In this document: in pieces, positions 45,050 to 54,600 of the stretch
Layout of the letters: the number at the start of each line of letters is the position of its first letter
Numbering within the stretch: position 1 is the first letter of the stretch
From: Leptospira meyeri
Lineage (GTDB): Bacteria; Spirochaetota; Leptospiria; Leptospirales; Leptospiraceae
Assembly (NCBI RefSeq): GCF_004368965.1
Contig: NZ_SORO01000001.1
Span: 2,884,001 to 2,948,000 of the forward strand
DNA: 64,000 bases
Direction of reading: 5' to 3'
Notes under the pieces: model-generated
Told to the model about the DNA's origin: nothing
The model's database searches: none
Seen by the model: only the letters and a program-made list of their open reading frames with translations
Translations under genes and position numbers: made by a program

Positions 45050-46147
45050 ATGATGATACAAGCTGAAATCAAAACCAAAGCACCCATTGATTGGGTGACT
45101 ACGATCTTTTTAATAACCTATCCGTTAGTAGGGATTTTCGGAACCCTCTATTTGTATCTTTATGATTCAGTTCATATTGGAACTTGGGCTCTGTTTGTAT
45201 TTTATTTTTTTGCTACAGGAATGGGAATCACAGTAGGTTATCATAGACTTTTTTCTCACAAAGCTTATGATGCAAAAACACCCGTCAAACTCTGGTTACT
45301 TCTTTTTGGAGCAGCAGCATTTCAATCAACAGCCTTGGAATGGAGTGAAGACCACCGCATCCACCATCGTTTTGTCGATACAGACAAAGATCCTTATTCC
45401 ATTAAAAAAGGATTTTGGTTTGCTCACATTGGTTGGTTATTTCGCAAACGTAAGTATGTCCAACAAGGAGTTCAGGATTTGGTAAATGATCCTTTGGTTC
45501 TGTGGCAACATAAACATTTTTATTCTATTTCTATTTTTATGTGTTTTATCCTCCCAGGTCTTATCTCTATGTTATGGGGTAGTTTTTTAGAAGGAATGTT
45601 TGTTGCTGGTTTTTTAAGACTGTTTGTAGTTCACCAGTTTACTTTTTTTATCAATAGTGCATGTCACGTTTGGGGAGAAAGAACTTTTTCTAAAGAACAA
45701 ACAGCAAGAGATAACTGGATCATCGCCTTCTTTACATTTGGTGAAGGGTTTCATAACTTCCACCATGAGTTTCAATCAGATTATCGAAATGGGATACGTT
45801 GGTTTGACTATGATCCATCTAAATGGATGATCAAAGGTCTTTCTTTTTTAGGTCTTACATATAACTTAAAAAAAGTTTCTGAAGAAAAAATCCTGCAGAA
45901 GACCATGTATTTAAAAGAAAAAGAAACTTTAAACCAATTTGCGAATTTGGAAGAATCAAAACTACGCCATTGGGAAGAACAACTAACTAGCCTTAGGGAA
46001 ACTGCGATCAAAGAATTCCAAACTTGGAAACAGGCAAAACAATCTTCCAACGAAAAAGAAGTCGGGATTCTTCGCAAAAAATTTGAACAAACAAAAGAAA
46101 GTTGGGAGAAACTTCTAAACCAACCGGGAAAACCGATTTTTTCTTAA
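45050..46147 (+). CDS. Delta-9 acyl-CoA desaturase-like fatty acid desaturase
   Basis: A 365-residue membrane desaturase. The three His boxes of the stearoyl-CoA desaturase type are present: HRLFSH, HRIHHRF and HNFHHEF, plus an extra HVWG. Four TM segments are arranged around them. It introduces a cis double bond into acyl chains and so adjusts membrane fluidity. An added C-terminal coiled coil of about 80 charged residues (from LKEKETLNQF) is beyond the usual desaturase end. ATG 45050 has AGGA 8 nt upstream; ATG 45032 is the alternative. The stop overlaps the convergent histidine-kinase stop in TTAA (46144-46147). Confidence 0.93.
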   Translation: MMIQAEIKTKAPIDWVTTIFLITYPLVGIFGTLYLYLYDSVHIGTWALFVFYFFATGMGITVGYHRLFSHKAYDAKTPVKLWLLLFGAAAFQSTALEWSEDHRIHHRFVDTDKDPYSIKKGFWFAHIGWLFRKRKYVQQGVQDLVNDPLVLWQHKHFYSISIFMCFILPGLISMLWGSFLEGMFVAGFLRLFVVHQFTFFINSACHVWGERTFSKEQTARDNWIIAFFTFGEGFHNFHHEFQSDYRNGIRWFDYDPSKWMIKGLSFLGLTYNLKKVSEEKILQKTMYLKEKETLNQFANLEESKLRHWEEQLTSLRETAIKEFQTWKQAKQSSNEKEVGILRKKFEQTKESWEKLLNQPGKPIFS

Positions 46148-47970
46148 CCGCGAATTTCCCGAAAGATTTCTTTCGGGATACTCGGAACATCTCCAGGGCC
46201 AACTAACGGTAAATAAACCATAAACCTTGTTTTTCCTGGAGAGGACTCCACTTCAATCCTTCCTTTGTGTTTTTCGATAATTCCTTTGACTATTCCCAGC
46301 CCAAGCCCCGTACCTTCGCCTTGGTCTTTCGTTGTAAAAAATGGATCCCAAATTTTGTCTTTGATCTCGACTGGAATTCCCGAACCGTTATCTTCAAAAC
46401 TAATCAATACATAATCTGCTCCAATCATTTGCGAAGAAATGATGAGTTTGGGATGTTCTATTTTTTTCATCGCATGGATGGCATTGGTGATAAGGTTTGT
46501 CCAAACTTGGTTTAGTTCATCAATATTACACCTAACTGGAGGGATACTTCCATACGCCCTTTCAATTTCCACTCCATGTTTGATTTGGTTTTGCATGATC
46601 ACAAGAGTGTTTTCTAACCCTTCGTGAAGGTCGGACTCCGCATAAGAGGCTTGTCCTAAATGGGAATAGTATTTGAGGGCTTTGACAATCCGCACTATAT
46701 TGCGAATTGCATATTTGATGTTTTTGATATTTCTTTGTAAGCTCAAAGTATTCTTTAACATCTCAAAGGTTTCTTTTCCACCGGCCTTCCAAATACGAAT
46801 GAGTTCCTCTTGCATATGCAAAAGATGATGATCAATGATAAAGGTTGCTAAATCCGTTGCATCATTTTCACTGATTCCATCTTGGACAAATCGAAATTTT
46901 GTTTCTTTTTTGAGTTTGAATTTGTCTTTAGGATCGATCTTTGCCGCTGGGTCTTCTTTCACGAAACTAAATAGAATGTCCAAATAGATGGAACGAAAAT
47001 CAGGATTCTGAATGAGTTGTGAGATGTCTCCTAAATGCGATAATACATAAACTAAATTAGCATCAAGGTTGTCTGCTGATCCATTGATGACAGCAGCAGG
47101 CGTATTGATTTCATGAGCAATCCCCGCTACCATCACCCCCAGAGAAGCCATTTTTTCCGATTGGACTAAGTGAGCTTGTGTTTCTTCTAATTCTTTCGTT
47201 CGTTCTCTTACCTTTGCTTCCAAAGTTTCTGTTAAGTTCAATAACTGTTGGTAAATCATTGAATTAGATAATGACATCAGAGAAACAGAAAGGATTTCCA
47301 AAATGATTTCAATTTCTTCTATATCATAAATTTTTCCTTCTTTGTGTTTTCCAAGTAAGATAAAACCAACAAGACTTGATTTGATTGAAAGAGTAGCAAC
47401 TAACTCTGATTTGGTTTCTGTAAAAAAGTTTAATGCTTGTTTGGCTATTTTTTCATGATTGGGAGAGGCAAACTGGATGAAATTTTCTTTGATATGGATA
47501 CCTTCGCGTTCGGAGAGCCATAGTAAAAAAGGATTAAAGACGGGAAGAGAAGGTAAATTTGAAAACTTTTGGTCTAATGATTCTAAAAAAGGTCTGGGAC
47601 GAAATTGGCCTTCCCTTTCATCCCAAGTATACACTTGGACAAACTCCGCTGGGATTTTTGAGGCAAGGAACTGACTGATGGTTTCGCTGATTTGGTCTGG
47701 GTCGTTGAAGGAAATTAGTTCTTCTTTGAATTTTTCTAAAGCAAATAGGTTTTGGACGAGTTCATCACGTTTTTTTGGTTTTTCCATTCCTTGTGGTGCC
47801 TGTTTTTTGCGTAAAAAATACAAAACCAAAAGATTCAGAATTCCAAAAAGAGTGGCAAATAGGAAGTAGGTTTCTGTGGAATTGATACTGCTTAAAGCAT
47901 AAGCAAATCCAAACCAACCAAATGCAGAAAGGATTATGATTCCGAAGGGAAAGAAAACTTGTGTTTGCAT
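46144..47970 (-). CDS. Sensor histidine kinase with GAF-like domain
   Basis: A 608-residue sensor kinase. Two N-terminal TM helices (about 5-22 and 33-52) enclose a very short loop, so sensing is likely intramembrane or cytoplasmic. A GAF-like region (about 75-235) and a coiled coil (LTETLEAKVRERTKEL) follow. The HisKA-type phosphoacceptor is His286 in GIAHEINTPAAV, with an unusually long insertion of about 200 residues before the ATPase N box (LITNAIHAM). The G boxes are DNGSGIP and GTGLGLGI. No response regulator is adjacent, so it is an orphan kinase. It is divergent from rsgA (49 bp). Confidence 0.9.
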   Translation of the reverse strand: MQTQVFFPFGIIILSAFGWFGFAYALSSINSTETYFLFATLFGILNLLVLYFLRKKQAPQGMEKPKKRDELVQNLFALEKFKEELISFNDPDQISETISQFLASKIPAEFVQVYTWDEREGQFRPRPFLESLDQKFSNLPSLPVFNPFLLWLSEREGIHIKENFIQFASPNHEKIAKQALNFFTETKSELVATLSIKSSLVGFILLGKHKEGKIYDIEEIEIILEILSVSLMSLSNSMIYQQLLNLTETLEAKVRERTKELEETQAHLVQSEKMASLGVMVAGIAHEINTPAAVINGSADNLDANLVYVLSHLGDISQLIQNPDFRSIYLDILFSFVKEDPAAKIDPKDKFKLKKETKFRFVQDGISENDATDLATFIIDHHLLHMQEELIRIWKAGGKETFEMLKNTLSLQRNIKNIKYAIRNIVRIVKALKYYSHLGQASYAESDLHEGLENTLVIMQNQIKHGVEIERAYGSIPPVRCNIDELNQVWTNLITNAIHAMKKIEHPKLIISSQMIGADYVLISFEDNGSGIPVEIKDKIWDPFFTTKDQGEGTGLGLGIVKGIIEKHKGRIEVESSPGKTRFMVYLPLVGPGDVPSIPKEIFREIRG

Positions 47971-48019
47971 GTCACCTGTATAGAATGTAAGAACTAGATT
48001 ATTTTGGTGCAGATTCCAC

Positions 48020-48973
48020 TTGGGTAAAGAACTATTTACAATCGCTCGTATCTTCGGAGCTTATTATGAAATTTATTCTGAAGGAACTACCTATGCCCTC
48101 GCCGTACTTAAGGGAAAGTTGCGACTGAAGAACTCAAACGAAAGACATCCCTTTGTTGTGGGAGACTTAGTTTTGGCTGAAAAATCTTCCGGGGAAGAGT
48201 GGGTCATATCGGAAAGACTGGAGCGAAAGAACTACCTTTCTAGAAAAAGTGACCGTGGCGACAGTCATGTGTTATGTGCCAATTTAGACCAAGTGGCAAT
48301 CCTTGCTTCCTGTAAAGACCCAGAAACCAAACCAGGATTCATTGACCGATTGCTTGCCGCTTCTTATCAAACAGGAATTCCTCCTCTGGTCATTTTTACA
48401 AAAAAAGATTTAATTTCGGAAGAAGAAATTGAAGAGAGGGAAGTTTACTATAGAGAGTTAGGTTATGAGGTATTAAGTGTGTCTCTTCTTTCAGAGGAAT
48501 CCATCCAACCTTTGTGGGAACGCATCCGTGGAAAACGAACCTTCCTTTGCGGGAATTCTGGAGTAGGGAAATCCACTCTCATGAATCATCTCCATAAAAA
48601 AACAGTGCAGAGAACCAATCTTGTCAGCGGGTCCACCAAAAAAGGAAAACATACCACAACCAATTCTTTTGCCCTGTTTTTGGAAGAAAACACGGTTCTC
48701 ATCGATTCCCCTGGGGTCAAAGAATGGGGGATTTTACACCTGACGCCTGTTGAACTTTGGGAAAGTTTTCCCGAATTACGCAAGATTAAAGAAACCTGTC
48801 AGGAAATTTATTGCTGTGAACTGGGTTCTGAGTGTCCAATGCGAAAACACTTAAATGAATCCATGGATGAAACTAGAAAAAAGAGCTTAGAATCCATGAT
48901 CGAAAGCCTTGAAAACCCGCATCGTGTGACAAGGCGGGACCATTGGACAAAAGCTGTTACAAAAAGGTATTAG
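48020..48973 (+). CDS. rsgA: Ribosome small-subunit-dependent GTPase
   Basis: A 317-residue circularly permuted GTPase for late 30S subunit maturation. An N-terminal OB fold (about 5-75) is followed by the permuted G motifs: G4 TKKDL, then G1 GNSGVGKST (about residue 178) and G3 DSPGVKEW. The C-terminal zinc knuckle is seen as C-x(n)-C-x-H-like CQEIYCCELGSECPMRKH. The start is TTG 48020; no ATG fits and the RBS is weak, so expression may be low. Neighbours are unrelated. Identity is secure. Confidence 0.94.
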   Translation: MGKELFTIARIFGAYYEIYSEGTTYALAVLKGKLRLKNSNERHPFVVGDLVLAEKSSGEEWVISERLERKNYLSRKSDRGDSHVLCANLDQVAILASCKDPETKPGFIDRLLAASYQTGIPPLVIFTKKDLISEEEIEEREVYYRELGYEVLSVSLLSEESIQPLWERIRGKRTFLCGNSGVGKSTLMNHLHKKTVQRTNLVSGSTKKGKHTTTNSFALFLEENTVLIDSPGVKEWGILHLTPVELWESFPELRKIKETCQEIYCCELGSECPMRKHLNESMDETRKKSLESMIESLENPHRVTRRDHWTKAVTKRY

Positions 48974-48982
48974 GGAAAAGAG

Positions 48983-49011
48983 TTGCCAAGCACTCAGTTG
49001 TTATCTATTCT
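48983..49011 (+). promoter_or_regulatory. Probable sigma70-type promoter of the FecR-PEGA-TPR operon
   Basis: TTGCCA (48983-48988), a 17-bp spacer and TATTCT (49006-49011) sit 28 bp before ATG 49039, which has a strong GGAGGAAGG ribosome binding site. The region is the only non-coding space ahead of the three-gene lipoprotein operon. Confidence 0.5.
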
Positions 49012-49038
49012 TAGAAGAAGATTTCCGGAGGAAGGAAT

Positions 49039-50010
49039 ATGAAACGTGCAATGATCAATCGGTTGTCGGCATTAGGATTTGTGGCGGTTTTTGCCATATT
49101 TTTAACTGCCTGCCAAAAAGATTCTAAAGAATCTGTAACAAATGTTACAGATAAGTCTGAACAAGTAAGTAATGTTGTTGTTGCCTTTGTGAAAGGCGAT
49201 GTGGTCGTGATCCGAGAAAGCGGGCAAGTAAAACCAAACTTAGGTGATGTTTTAACTTCTAAAGATACCATCGTAACAGGTCAAAACGGTTCAGTGGAAA
49301 TCCTTGTGGGTGAGGACGGAGTTCTCAAGTTAAACAAAAACACATCCCTCAGCGTAAGCCAAGCGTTTGCAGCAAATGACGGATCTCGCGAAACAGAAGT
49401 AAACATGCAGTACGGAAAACTTGTGACAGTTTTACGCAAAGAAAGAAAAACAGAATCTTTCAGCATTGTCACTCCCACCTCAATTGCGGGTGTTCGCGGA
49501 ACCATCTTTCTTACCAATGTTGAAAATCCATCTGCCAAAGGTGGGAACGTAGCTTGTGGTTCTGGAAACTGTGTTGTTAAGTATACAGTTCTTGATGGAG
49601 CAGTTGCAATTCGCAAATCAAACTCAGAAAACGAAATCGTTGTCGACAAACAGAAAGTAGCTGAAGTTGGAAACGATACTAAACTTTCTGATAAAATGAT
49701 CAAACCAATGGACAAACAATCTTTATCAGAGATGAAAGAAATGTTGGCTTTTGAAAACACTAAGATGTTACAGTTTGAGTCTCTTGCTAACGAACTTCGA
49801 ACTAACAACGAAGAACTTCAAAAATTAAACATTGGATCTTCTGCAGAAGAGTTGGAAAAAGCAGCCAGAACTCGTGAGATAACAAAATCAAAATCTGATG
49901 AAGTTATCAAAACGGCTAAGTCCATCGAAGATTCAAAATACATTAAAAAAGATGTTCAAAAAGATTCACTAAAATTAGCTCCCAAAGAGAGTTTTGATAA
50001 GACGAAATGA
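49039..50010 (+). CDS. FecR-domain lipoprotein
   Basis: A 323-residue lipoprotein with lipobox LTAC (Cys25). A FecR domain (about 45-210) carries the usual pattern: VKGDVVVIRESG, LGDVLTSKDTIVTGQNGSVEIL, the central TPTSIAGVRGT motif and a VLDGAVAI strand. In classical systems FecR transmits a periplasmic signal to an ECF sigma factor, but here there is no inner-membrane helix or sigma gene nearby, so a structural or peptidoglycan-proximal role is more likely. The C-terminal about 110 residues are Lys/Glu-rich coiled coil. GGAGGAAGG lies about 6 nt before the ATG. It is first of three genes linked by ATGA overlaps. Confidence 0.9.
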   Translation: MKRAMINRLSALGFVAVFAIFLTACQKDSKESVTNVTDKSEQVSNVVVAFVKGDVVVIRESGQVKPNLGDVLTSKDTIVTGQNGSVEILVGEDGVLKLNKNTSLSVSQAFAANDGSRETEVNMQYGKLVTVLRKERKTESFSIVTPTSIAGVRGTIFLTNVENPSAKGGNVACGSGNCVVKYTVLDGAVAIRKSNSENEIVVDKQKVAEVGNDTKLSDKMIKPMDKQSLSEMKEMLAFENTKMLQFESLANELRTNNEELQKLNIGSSAEELEKAARTREITKSKSDEVIKTAKSIEDSKYIKKDVQKDSLKLAPKESFDKTK

Positions 50011-51620
50011 GATATGTTTATTTACCGGTCCTTTGTTTTTTAGTCGGTTATTGTTCTTCGGTCACAAAGATCGAAACACTAAATCGAAGTTTTACAAAAC
50101 CTAAGTTCATCACACCTCTTCCGGGTGAGTCGGAACCCCTTCCTTCGGGTAGAGATTACAAAGAACGACTGGTAAATAAATCCACTCCACATTTTTCACT
50201 CCTCTGGAAACAAGTTCCAGAGGGGTTTCCTAAATCCGATTTATTGTTACTGGAAGAGAAGGTTCTTTTCCCGCACAACAAACTAGGGTTGTATAAAAAA
50301 GCTCCCAAAGATCCCGATCCTAAATTTTCCGAATCCTCCGACTTGGACTTGTTATTGGAGTTAACACTCACAAAAAATGCGGAAAGACTTTCTGTAGAGG
50401 TACAATACAAAGATCCAGTTCTTTCACAAAACTATGGAAAGGCGATGTTTGTTTACCAAGAGGAAAAAGAACCGGTTGTTAAGTCTTTAAAAACATTTGA
50501 TGTATTCCATGGCAAAAGACAACTCCAACCATTGACGGGAAGTGTTCCTTCCTATTTTGCTGAAATTTCCTCTCCTTCGGATGATGACCTTCGTTCCTAT
50601 TTTACTTCTTCCCTACGAGGAAATGTTTCTGTATTTTCAACTTCTCCGGGAACTACCATTTATTTGGATGGAATTGAAGTGGGTAAGGCTCCCTTACTTT
50701 CTTATCAACTGATCAACGGTAAACATTCTCTTTCCTTTGCAAAACCCGGCAAAGATCCGGTAAAACGAAATATTTTGATTCGTGCGGGCAAAACAACTCG
50801 TGTGTTCCAAGAATGGAGTGATGATATTTCCCAAGGAACCATTGTCATATCCAGTTTCCCTCCAGGGCTCGATATTGTTGTGGATGGTCAGAAAAAAGGA
50901 AAAACACAATATGCCGAATCGGGAGTACCTTACGGAAGTTATCCAATCCAATTCATCCGCACACAAAATGGTTCCAATTTTGAATATGCGAAAGCGGGAA
51001 TTAAAATAAGACCCAAACAAATCACATCCATTGCATTGCCCATTTCTCTAGAAGATGGTGTGGGTTGGGAATCAGAAGAGTTTTGGAACCTAACCTCAGC
51101 GTCTCCGAATTTTTCTGCTACATTTCCTGGAAAACTAACCTTTGCGAAAAACAAAGAACTTCCTTCTGGTTGGTATGGAGTATATTCCGAAGACTTGATT
51201 CCCGATTATTTGGAAGCGGAACTAGTGTTAGATCTTGTAAAAGATCTAAACGGTGCCGTTGGCCTGTCTTTTACTGACCACAATCAAAATACAATTTTAG
51301 TTTATGTAGATAAAACAGATTTCCATATTATTAAGTTTTCTTCTGAAGAGAAGGAAGCTCCTGTTCGTTCTTCGTACCGCTGGGACAAAGAAGATGAACT
51401 CAAAGGAAGATCTGTAAAACTTTCCACTGATATCGAAAAGAAACTGATTCGGTTGTCGTTAGGAAATAAAATGGTAGAGGAACTTCCTTGGAATTTTGAA
51501 ACGTTTTGGAATATAGGCGTTTTAACACCGCATAATGCTCCAATTACGGGCACACCCCTTCGCGGTGTAAAAATACGTTATCCTGATATGGTTAAGTTTG
51601 AGGAAAGGCTCCAAAAATGA
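50007..51620 (+). CDS. PEGA-domain lipoprotein
   Basis: A 537-residue lipoprotein with lipobox LVGYC (Cys16). Two PEGA-type beta domains are visible near residues 210-260 (STSPGTTIYLDGIEVGKAPL) and 275-330 (SSFPPGLDIVVDGQKKGKT). The C-terminal about 170 residues (from DGVGWESEEFWNL) look like a concanavalin/LamG-like jelly roll. PEGA domains are common in surface-layer and cell-wall-associated proteins. The start ATG overlaps the FecR gene's stop and the stop overlaps the TPR gene's start (both ATGA), which implies fixed stoichiometry. No enzymatic motif is seen. Confidence 0.87.
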   Translation: MRYVYLPVLCFLVGYCSSVTKIETLNRSFTKPKFITPLPGESEPLPSGRDYKERLVNKSTPHFSLLWKQVPEGFPKSDLLLLEEKVLFPHNKLGLYKKAPKDPDPKFSESSDLDLLLELTLTKNAERLSVEVQYKDPVLSQNYGKAMFVYQEEKEPVVKSLKTFDVFHGKRQLQPLTGSVPSYFAEISSPSDDDLRSYFTSSLRGNVSVFSTSPGTTIYLDGIEVGKAPLLSYQLINGKHSLSFAKPGKDPVKRNILIRAGKTTRVFQEWSDDISQGTIVISSFPPGLDIVVDGQKKGKTQYAESGVPYGSYPIQFIRTQNGSNFEYAKAGIKIRPKQITSIALPISLEDGVGWESEEFWNLTSASPNFSATFPGKLTFAKNKELPSGWYGVYSEDLIPDYLEAELVLDLVKDLNGAVGLSFTDHNQNTILVYVDKTDFHIIKFSSEEKEAPVRSSYRWDKEDELKGRSVKLSTDIEKKLIRLSLGNKMVEELPWNFETFWNIGVLTPHNAPITGTPLRGVKIRYPDMVKFEERLQK

Positions 51621-54600
51621 GACAACTTAGTTTTTTAATCTTTACCTTCGTTCTGTTTGTTGGTTGCCAGTCACGAGATTTTAAACCAGTTACGGTCAAA
51701 GATCCCGTGGTAGAAAAATCCGATGCCTCAGATCGTCAAAAAATTGAAGAGGCAAGGGCACTTGTTGCAGAAGGAAGTAACGAATTCCAAAAAGGGAATA
51801 TGGATTCTGCTTTAGAGAAAGCAAAGGCCTCTATTCAAACATTTGAACTCATTGATGGTTATTCTTTACTTGGTTCCTCCTATTATCAGTTAGGTGATTA
51901 TGAAAATGCAAAACTTGCTTTTGAAAAAGGCAAAAACATAGACCCTAAAAACGAAAAACTTCTCATTGGTCTTGGAACAGTCCAGTCCACTTTGGGGGAA
52001 AATGAGGATGCACTTTCTACCTACCAAACCTTAAGTCAACTAAAACCAGAAGAAACTATTTATACATACAAAACAGGGATCCTTCTCAAAAACTTAGGTC
52101 GCTACCAAGAGAGCCTTGTGGTTCTCAAATCCTTGGAAACAAAAGCAGAGTTCCCGTATCCTATCGAACTTCTAAACCAATTGGGTGATGTTTGTTTAGA
52201 ACTAAAAAGATATGAGGAAGCAGAAGCATACTTTGCAAAGGCGGAAAAACTCAATCCGGAATTAAAAACTGCCAAAGATGCCAAACTTTCTACAAAGATT
52301 GCCTCTCTCATCCAACGTGGTAATGATTTTTTAGCCAAAAAGAATTATACTGAGGCTACTACCGAATTTAAAAAAGCCACGGACTTACAACCTCAAAATG
52401 GATCTTTATGGTCTTTTCTTGGGAATGCGCAGTTATTAGGTGGCAAACTCAAAGAAAGTGAAGAGAGTTTTAAAAAATCCATATCACTCGCTGATACAAA
52501 TCCCAATGCCTATGTAGGATTGTGTAATGTTTATATCCAAACTCATAACTATTCTGATTGTTTAAAAACATCCAAACAAGCTGGCATAAAAATTCCAAAA
52601 AACGCCGAAATCCGCAACAAACAAGGGATATGTGAGTGGAAATGGGGAGAAACCAAAAAAGCCACTCTTAGTTTCCAAGATGCTGCTTCTTGGGATCCTA
52701 ATTTTTTTGAACCTAAACTCAATTTAGCGTATGTATTAATTGATTCTGGTCGTTTTGAAGAAGCACTCGATGTTTTAAAAAAAGCAGAGTCTCATCCCAA
52801 AGCAAAAAAGGAAGAGATTCGCAAAGCAAAAGTTTTAGCAGAATCTCAAAAATACATTGCTAGTGGAGATGTTTTCCTTCGCCAAGGAAAAAGAAAACAA
52901 GCCTTTGATGATTATGGAAAAGCAATGGGAGTAAATCCAGAAAATCCTGCTGCGCAAAATGCATTTGGTCGGGCTTATTTTGCTTTTGGAGAATATAAAA
53001 AATCGGAGAGTTCCTATTTAGAAGCTTACCGAATGGATTCGACAAACCCGGGTGCCTTACAGGGACTCGCTCGTGTGTATGCAAAAACTGGGGAATCCAA
53101 AAAAGAAAAAGAATACATCAAAAAACTCGAAATCCTATCCGCAACAGATCCGTTTAGTGCCATCACTTTAGGTCGGATTGCAGAGGATGCAAGTAAATGG
53201 GATGAAGCTGAGTCCATCTATATGGGACTGAAGAAAAAATTCTCAAACAATGATGCAGTAGACTATCGATTGGGAAGTTTGTATTACAAACGTGCAGTGG
53301 AAGAAAACTCAAAAGAGAACTACACTCGTGCGAATGAGTTCATTCAAAAATCAAAAAAATATACAAAAGACATTCCTGAATTAATTGAAACCGAAAAAAC
53401 AGTCGCAGAGAACTCGCGTTTTGCGGAGATTTTGCCCTACGTAAAAGAAGGAAATTCCTTCTTCAACCGTAAAAAATATTTGGAAGCAGTCACTCCTTAT
53501 CAAAAGGCTTACGACAAAGTTCCTAAAGCTTCTCTTCTTGTAAAAATTGCGGAATGTTACATCGAAAAAGGTGAGGAAGAAAAAGGTCTTTCTATTTTGG
53601 AAAATGCAGTTCGAACGAACAAAGAAAATGCAATTTCCTTTAAGGAAGGGATCTACTCGTTTTATTATAAAAAAGGTGAACTCAAAAGAGCAGAGGACGG
53701 CTTTTACGATATTCTAAAAGAAAAGCCAGATTCTTATTACGCCTATTATATGTTGGGACTCGTCACAATGAAACGCAAAAACTACGAAGCGGCCATCGGT
53801 GATTTTGATCGTTCTATTTTGGTAAATCCTAATTTTGCACCGAGTAATGTCGCTAAGGGTTTGGCATTTTATAAATTAAACCAACTAGAAAACGCAAAAC
53901 GGGAATTCGAAAAAGCTAGAGAGAAAGATTCTGAGTTTGGACTTTCATCTTACAATTTGGCAATTGCTTACTTCAATGAAGACCTAACCAAAGAAGCAAA
54001 GTCCATTTTAGAATCAATTCGTAAGTCGGATCCAGATTTTATGGACGGCGAGATCCAATTAGCCTATATCTATTATAAGGAAAATAAATTAGATGAAGCA
54101 GAAAAAATCATTGAACATGTTCTCAAAGAAGAACCTTCTGCTGAGGCATTGTTTGCACAGTTTCGAATATTAGATACAAAACAAAAACAATCTCCATCTG
54201 ATAAGATCAAAACAAAACGAAACCAAGCAAAAGAGAAAATCTTACGTGAATATGGAGAAACCAAATACGCAAGATTACTTCCTTCTGATGCATTGGACGA
54301 TGAACCATTGCATGTAACCGATCTGAATCTTTCAGGAACTCCTGTTTCAACGCCAATTGTCTATCCAAACAGAATCATTGTCAATTATGGAACGGCGCTT
54401 GTTGGTTATGATCGAATCACAAAAGAACTGGTTTGGAAACAATATACATCCGCTCCATTTCAATTGTTAGTTGCTGGTAAGGAACTTGTAGGAATTTCCA
54501 ATGATACTGCCACCAAAATTTATCCTGAGTCTGGAAAGATGACTTTTAAAAAACAGGTGTTAGCTGGCTGGAAAGTCAAACAAGGAACTGCTGATGCGAA

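Noticed and set aside
49039..50010. Classical FecI-FecR signalling system
   Set aside because: No sigma factor or TonB receptor gene is adjacent, and the FecR protein is a lipoprotein without an inner-membrane helix.
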